From JAJFKB01 sp965230515 (lineage in GTDB: Bacteria; Pseudomonadota; Gammaproteobacteria; Pseudomonadales; IMCC2047), in contig OZ246007.1 in NCBI GenBank assembly GCA_965230515.1, positions 434,001 to 498,000 of the forward strand: DNA of 64,000 bases. Reading direction: 5' to 3'. Positions within the stretch are counted from its first letter, which is position 1. The number at the start of each line of letters is the position of its first letter. The translations under genes and the position numbers were made by a program. Below, in pieces: positions 59,892 to 64,000 of the stretch. The notes below the pieces were generated by a model, which saw nothing but the letters and a program-made list of their open reading frames with translations, made no database searches and was not told where the DNA came from.

Positions 59892-62588
59892 ATGATCGTT
59901 GATCAGGATATTATTCTCACCAAATTGATGCCACCCACTAACAGTGGCCGGGTGATCCACCGCGCCCAGTTTGATCAGCTGCTGGGCAACCCTCCAGAGC
60001 AGCCGGTAACCCTGATCTGCGCACCTGCCGGCTATGGAAAATCGACGCTCATGTCTAGCTGGCACAGACAACTCAGTGAGCAGCAGCATACCACCTGCTG
60101 GCTATCTCTTGAGCAGGATGAAAGCAGCGTGCTTACGCTGCTCAGCTATCTGATCGGCGCGTTAAGCCAGGCCAATCTGATTTCCGGAACGCTGGCCAGA
60201 GGACAGCTGGCGAAAGGGAATCCGGATAACGCGGGTAACATCATTACCTCATTAATGAAAGAGGTTGCGGAGCAACCGCGATCAGTGGTTCTGTTTATCG
60301 ACGATTACCATTCAGTCGACACGGCCGCAATCGCGCAAATGATGGAAGTACTGTTCAACCAGTTGCCGGACAACCTGTCACTGGTGATTTCAAGCCGCAA
60401 GCGACCGCAATTTTCAATTGGCGCCCTGAAGGTTCGCAATCTCCTGAAGGAGATCGACAGCGGCAGCCTGAGATTTACCGAACAGGATGTTGAACAGTTT
60501 ATCCGTCAACAGCTCGATTGCACGCTCGATCACACCACCCTGCACACCATCACCCGACAAACCGAAGGCTGGCCGGCTGCTATACAACTGGTCACTCTGG
60601 CGATGATGGGGAGTTCCAATTACCAGGACATACTTGGCAAGATTTCGGGCAATGTGCTTGATATTGCAGACTACCTGGCCAAGGATGTGCTGGCCAATCT
60701 GACCCCAGAAATGAGGCAGTTTCTATTGCATACGGCAGTACTTAACCGCTTTCAGGCAGAACTCTGTGACGCCGTCAATCCGGGACAGAACAACCATCAA
60801 CTGATCGACCAGTGTCTGCAACAAAATCTGTTTCTGATCCCACTGGACCAGACGCGCGGCTGGTACCGTTATCATTATCTCTTTCGTGAATTCCTGCTTA
60901 ACCAGTTGGCCATCAAGTACCCCAAAAAGTTACCGGAGCTCCATCGCAATGCCAGTCGCTGGCTTGCGGAACAGGGCCTGATTGATGACGCCGTATCACA
61001 CGCCATTGAGGGGCAGGACTTTTCTTTTCTGGCTGAACTGGTGGAACAGCATGCAAAACGCTTCATTACCCGAGGTCACATGACCCAGGTATTGGAGTGG
61101 ATTAACCGTATTCCGGCGGATCTGGTTGCAGATCGCCCCACCCTTCCCGCCTACAAATGCTGCGCGCTGTTCCATATGCGGCGACCAACGGAAGCCGCCG
61201 AGGCATTACGTGAGGCAGAGCTGCGACTGGATGAACTCGAAGCACGCGGAGAATCCATACCGGGTTTGCGTGGTGAACTGAATGTCTACCACAGTGGCAC
61301 AGCCGTTGCGGCGGACGATGTCGCCCGAGCAAAGGCAATTGCGCTGGAACCGCTGGGTAGTGATGTTGAACCCTTTATTCATGGAGCGCAGCAGAATATT
61401 CTAGGCTACTGCCATTTTGCGGAGGGCGAATACCAGCTTGCCCGGGAGGCACTGGCTCGTGCAAATCATTACCATGCCCAGTGCAACTCCACCTACGGAG
61501 TGGTTTATTCGCAGTGCTTTTCCGCCCTTGTTGAAATGGCGATTGGCGATCTGTCCAGAGCTGAGGAATTATTCAGCCAGGCCGAAAAAACAGCTGAGCT
61601 GGAAGAGAGCTGGCGCAGTTACATTTCGGCCGAACCCTCCCTCTACCGGGGCTGCATTCTTTATGAGTGGAACCGGATAGACGATGCGCGAGAACTGTTA
61701 GAGCAGAACCTTCCCTATGTAGAACAGTGCTCGCAGGCAAGCGCACCGATCATGGGCCATGTCGTGATGTCAAAGATCTGCTGGCGCGTCGGCGATCCGG
61801 TGGAAGCTTACGCCCATCTCGATCGCGCACAGGCGATCTGTCAAACGGCCAACCTTCGCTATCAGCGCCTGCTGGTGGCCAATGAGCAGATTCGCCTGCT
61901 GATTGCGGAGGGTCAAATCTATCGTGCGTTGGCCACTGCCAACCTGTTGGGCATACAACCACACCCGGAGGAGCCAGAGGCAATACCGGAACGCTGGCAA
62001 CGGGAGTCGGGGTTTCATTTTCTGATTAAGGCCAGACTGTTACTCGGTTTGGGAGAATTCGAAGCAGCACTGGCGATGATCAATCAGCTGATAGCGATTG
62101 TGGATATGACCGAAACACGCAGACCACAGATCTTACTGCGCATTATGAAAGCACAGGCCGAGTTGATGTTAAAAAGAAACCGTGAGGCACTACAGGTCAT
62201 CTCCTCTGCGATTGAGCTGGCACAGTCCGGCCCCTATCTGGGACTGTTTTTGGAGGAAGCGCCCTTTATATTCGATTTGGCACACAACGTCGACGGTCAG
62301 AATGAGTCCACGGATCACCTGCAGGCCTTTGTGTCACGCCTGAAAACCCCGACCAGTAGCGACCAACATCCCGTGGTGACGGTGGGGGAACCGGAGAATC
62401 TGAGCAGCAGGGAGTTGGAAATACTGGTACTGATCTCCCAGGGTAAAACCAATCACCAGATCGCCGAACAGCTCTTTATTGCCGACAATACGGTGAAATG
62501 GCACCTCAAGAATATTTTTGACAAACTGGGTGTGCGCAATCGCACTTCAGCCGTATTTGTGGGTAAAGACAGGGGTATTATTAGCTAG
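59892..62588 (+). CDS. MalT-like LAL-type LuxR-family transcriptional regulator
   Basis: An 898-residue ATP-dependent activator. The N-terminal NTPase has Walker A APAGYGKST (Lys50), a FIDDYH Walker B region, and a conserved GWPAAIQLVT motif. The middle (about 350-800) is a repeat-rich helical TPR-like sensor region. The C-terminus carries a LuxR helix-turn-helix (LSSRELEILVLISQGKTNHQ, IAEQLFIADNTVKWHLKNIF, DKLGVRNRTSAV). LAL regulators are activated by a small ligand together with ATP. Its position right after the 5-oxoprolinase gene (28 bases, same strand) suggests it controls this gene or the divergent NAD-GDH, with 5-oxoproline or glutamate as a possible signal. Confidence 0.95.
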   Translation: MIVDQDIILTKLMPPTNSGRVIHRAQFDQLLGNPPEQPVTLICAPAGYGKSTLMSSWHRQLSEQQHTTCWLSLEQDESSVLTLLSYLIGALSQANLISGTLARGQLAKGNPDNAGNIITSLMKEVAEQPRSVVLFIDDYHSVDTAAIAQMMEVLFNQLPDNLSLVISSRKRPQFSIGALKVRNLLKEIDSGSLRFTEQDVEQFIRQQLDCTLDHTTLHTITRQTEGWPAAIQLVTLAMMGSSNYQDILGKISGNVLDIADYLAKDVLANLTPEMRQFLLHTAVLNRFQAELCDAVNPGQNNHQLIDQCLQQNLFLIPLDQTRGWYRYHYLFREFLLNQLAIKYPKKLPELHRNASRWLAEQGLIDDAVSHAIEGQDFSFLAELVEQHAKRFITRGHMTQVLEWINRIPADLVADRPTLPAYKCCALFHMRRPTEAAEALREAELRLDELEARGESIPGLRGELNVYHSGTAVAADDVARAKAIALEPLGSDVEPFIHGAQQNILGYCHFAEGEYQLAREALARANHYHAQCNSTYGVVYSQCFSALVEMAIGDLSRAEELFSQAEKTAELEESWRSYISAEPSLYRGCILYEWNRIDDARELLEQNLPYVEQCSQASAPIMGHVVMSKICWRVGDPVEAYAHLDRAQAICQTANLRYQRLLVANEQIRLLIAEGQIYRALATANLLGIQPHPEEPEAIPERWQRESGFHFLIKARLLLGLGEFEAALAMINQLIAIVDMTETRRPQILLRIMKAQAELMLKRNREALQVISSAIELAQSGPYLGLFLEEAPFIFDLAHNVDGQNESTDHLQAFVSRLKTPTSSDQHPVVTVGEPENLSSRELEILVLISQGKTNHQIAEQLFIADNTVKWHLKNIFDKLGVRNRTSAVFVGKDRGIIS

Positions 62589-62606
62589 GGCCTGTTAACA
62601 GGCCCT
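62587..62606. terminator. Perfect 20-bp palindrome between convergent genes
   Basis: AGGGCCTGTTAACAGGCCCT is a perfect palindrome and overlaps the stop codon of the LuxR-type gene. It could form a GC-rich hairpin serving both converging transcripts. There is no T-run, so a terminator is only moderately likely. Confidence 0.5.
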
Positions 62607-62613
62607 GGTACAT

Positions 62614-62985
62614 TCACAAAGAGTGGAACAACTTGCTGACGATGAACCACTTGCCCTCTGTTTGTAACAATTGAAAGCTATTAGTAAAACTCAACCCCCA
62701 ATAGTTACTTTCCTTCAGGATCACAGTGGCGGTCTGATCAGTCGCTTCCGCACAATCCAGCTCAGCCTGGTATGGTTCGCCTGATTCCGTCGGACTCGGT
62801 GCGGACGCAACCGCCTCAAAGAACATTTCGGGTGTTCCGGCAACTAACTCGCCCTGCAAATAGCCATACATAGCCGCTTGTTCATGAAATATCTGCTTCA
62901 GCCCCTCAACATTGCCCTGCCGGCAGCATTCAACATAGCTTTGGATAGTTGCCGTTGCTGTACTCTGATCAATCATGAAAGTCAT
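62614..62985 (-). CDS. NTF2-like (putative lumazine-binding) family protein
   Basis: A 123-residue protein with the cone-shaped NTF2-like fold pattern: an N-terminal helix (SYVECCRQGNVEGLKQIFHEQA), YGYLQGELVAGTPEMFFEAVASAPSP, alternating strands (AELDCAEATDQTATVILKESN) and the closing FTNSFQLLQTEGKWFIVSKLFHSL strand pair. This matches the putative lumazine-binding subgroup, whose function is unknown. It precedes the histone-deacetylase-like gene on the same strand (upstream gene ends at 63075, 89 bases away). Confidence 0.82.
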   Translation of the reverse strand: MTFMIDQSTATATIQSYVECCRQGNVEGLKQIFHEQAAMYGYLQGELVAGTPEMFFEAVASAPSPTESGEPYQAELDCAEATDQTATVILKESNYWGLSFTNSFQLLQTEGKWFIVSKLFHSL

Positions 62986-63074
62986 CCCGTTCTCTGTGGT
63001 TTATTGGCATTATGCCCTGAAGGCGCTTCCAAATCATGTCTTAATGTCTCTGCGCGGCATGAATCACAGGCTGC

Positions 63075-64000
63075 TTAGCCGATATGTTTCAGCAACTGCT
63101 GCGCCGCTGCGATCACCTGTTCCTGATGCGGCAGCAGTTGCTGCCCACCCAGTCCTGCCATAATCTCCAGAAACGGGTCGTCAACCTGAGTACGAATACC
63201 GCTAAGCTCTTCCACTACCGCCAGCCCCATGAAGGGCAAGGTATCCCCGTTATATCCGCCTTCATGGCACATCAGGATACGCCCCTGACAAACCCGGTCT
63301 GCAAACGTCATTAACTGTTTGGTAAGCGCGCGATAACCGTCACTGTGCATCTGCATCCGCCCTAGCGGGTCATAGGCACCGGCGTCAAATCCGGAAGGCA
63401 CAATAATCAGCTCCGGTTTATGGGCCTCAAGTGCCGGGATAACAACCCTGTCAAAGGCTGCCTCATAAGCACCCACTCCGGAACCCGCGGGTAACGGAAT
63501 ATTAATGTTATAGCCTTTACCCGGCCCCTCACCATTCTCATGCAGATGACCCGAATCCGGCGGAAAACAGTTGTCCTGATGCAGGGAAATCGTCAAAGCC
63601 CTGGGGTCATCGTAGAAACCGCTCTGGGTGCCATTACCATGGTGCACGTCCCAGTCGACGACAGCAATCCGCTCCAGTCCAAGATGTTCCAGCGCGTGTT
63701 TTCCGGCGATGACGGCATTCCCAAAAATGCAAAAACCCATACCCTCATCGGCCAGTGCGTGATGCCCCGGTGGACGAACCAACGCATAGGCATTCCTGAC
63801 TTCCCCTGAGATAATTGCTTCCAGCGCTGCCAACACGCCACCGGCCGATAATCGGGCAATCTCAAAACTGCCTCTTCCCATGGGCGTAAAAACACCCGCA
63901 TCACCGCCAGCGTCTGCGCTCAACGCCTTTATCCTATGCAGGTAATCGGGCGTATGAAAACGCAATATCTCCTCCTCTTCAGCCTCTCGCGCCGTAATCA
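63075..64000 (-). CDS. Class II histone deacetylase-like amidohydrolase, N-terminus cut by window edge
   Basis: The frame runs past the right edge without a stop (ITAREAEEEEILRFHTPDYL at the visible end), so the first 60 or so residues are missing. The zinc amidohydrolase signatures are present: RPPGHHALADEGMGFCIFGNAV with the catalytic His pair, VVDWDVHHGNGTQ (zinc Asp-x-His), SGFDAGAYDPLGRM, and CHEGGYN. Bacterial relatives remove acyl groups from polyamines, acetoin-derived or other small molecules. The internal TTG at 63965 is not the real start. The protein end at 63075 is complete. Confidence 0.92.
   Translation of the reverse strand, partial: ITAREAEEEEILRFHTPDYLHRIKALSADAGGDAGVFTPMGRGSFEIARLSAGGVLAALEAIISGEVRNAYALVRPPGHHALADEGMGFCIFGNAVIAGKHALEHLGLERIAVVDWDVHHGNGTQSGFYDDPRALTISLHQDNCFPPDSGHLHENGEGPGKGYNINIPLPAGSGVGAYEAAFDRVVIPALEAHKPELIIVPSGFDAGAYDPLGRMQMHSDGYRALTKQLMTFADRVCQGRILMCHEGGYNGDTLPFMGLAVVEELSGIRTQVDDPFLEIMAGLGGQQLLPHQEQVIAAAQQLLKHIG

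Overview
This 64-kb window looks like chromosome from a free-living gammaproteobacterium, probably marine or aquatic. Markers that point there are rmf, the quinone-type pyrD, a giant NAD-glutamate dehydrogenase of about 1,620 residues, DUF2835, DUF1244, a DUF4389 gene overlapping gpsA, and a gammaproteobacterial-type von Willebrand A (VWA) membrane protein. Taxonomy is inferred from gene content only. I saw no rRNA, tRNA, CRISPR array, insertion sequence or prophage. The window cuts a gene at each end.

Layout. 1-12 kb, mostly minus strand: a beta-propeller-like membrane protein and a triheme cytochrome; a GST; a decayed EamA transporter; an AI-2E-type permease; a lipoprotein phosphatase; a MoxR ATPase with a CoxE-type VWA partner; a class II glutamine amidotransferase; a VWA membrane protein with an 18-bp tandem repeat; and a DUF4389-gpsA operon. 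12-15.4 kb: an orphan ParA-type ATPase, amt, and a hypothetical gene. 15.4-24.3 kb: a minus-strand block for an NAD-linked molybdenum formate dehydrogenase (fused NuoE-NuoF-like subunit plus catalytic subunit), then mobA, a TupB-like permease, mobB, moeA, DUF1244 and a MOSC protein. 24.6-27.3 kb: a diguanylate cyclase with a periplasmic SBP sensor, an HD protein and dodecin. 27.3-29.5 kb: moaCDEA. Cofactor synthesis (moaACDE, moeA, mobAB) and a molybdoenzyme that uses it therefore lie within 14 kb.

29.7-37.4 kb: a GlcD-like FAD oxidoreductase, then signalling genes. An Hpt-REC-REC-GGDEF protein, a CHASE-PAS histidine kinase and a single-domain receiver form one minus-strand set, next to a divergent REC-GGDEF-EAL protein. 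The kinase PAS domain closely resembles the heme-PAS of FixL and keeps the proximal His and distal Arg, so an oxygen-sensing phosphorelay feeding cyclic-di-GMP is a reasonable prediction and the most interesting item here.

37.7-48.3 kb: rmf and pyrD, usually close neighbours in related genomes, are separated here by a frameshifted POT peptide transporter, an inverted REP-like doublet, a lipoprotein penicillin-acylase-family hydrolase, a TonB-dependent receptor, a lipoprotein amidase and a GST. This reads as an accessory block for taking up and hydrolysing an amide-linked compound. 48.5-64 kb: an exported protein with a PEP-CTERM-like tail, a HAD hydrolase, a LysE exporter, DUF2835, NAD-glutamate dehydrogenase, a divergent 5-oxoprolinase (hydantoinase A/B fusion) with a MalT-like regulator, an NTF2-like protein, and a class II histone-deacetylase-like enzyme running off the right edge.
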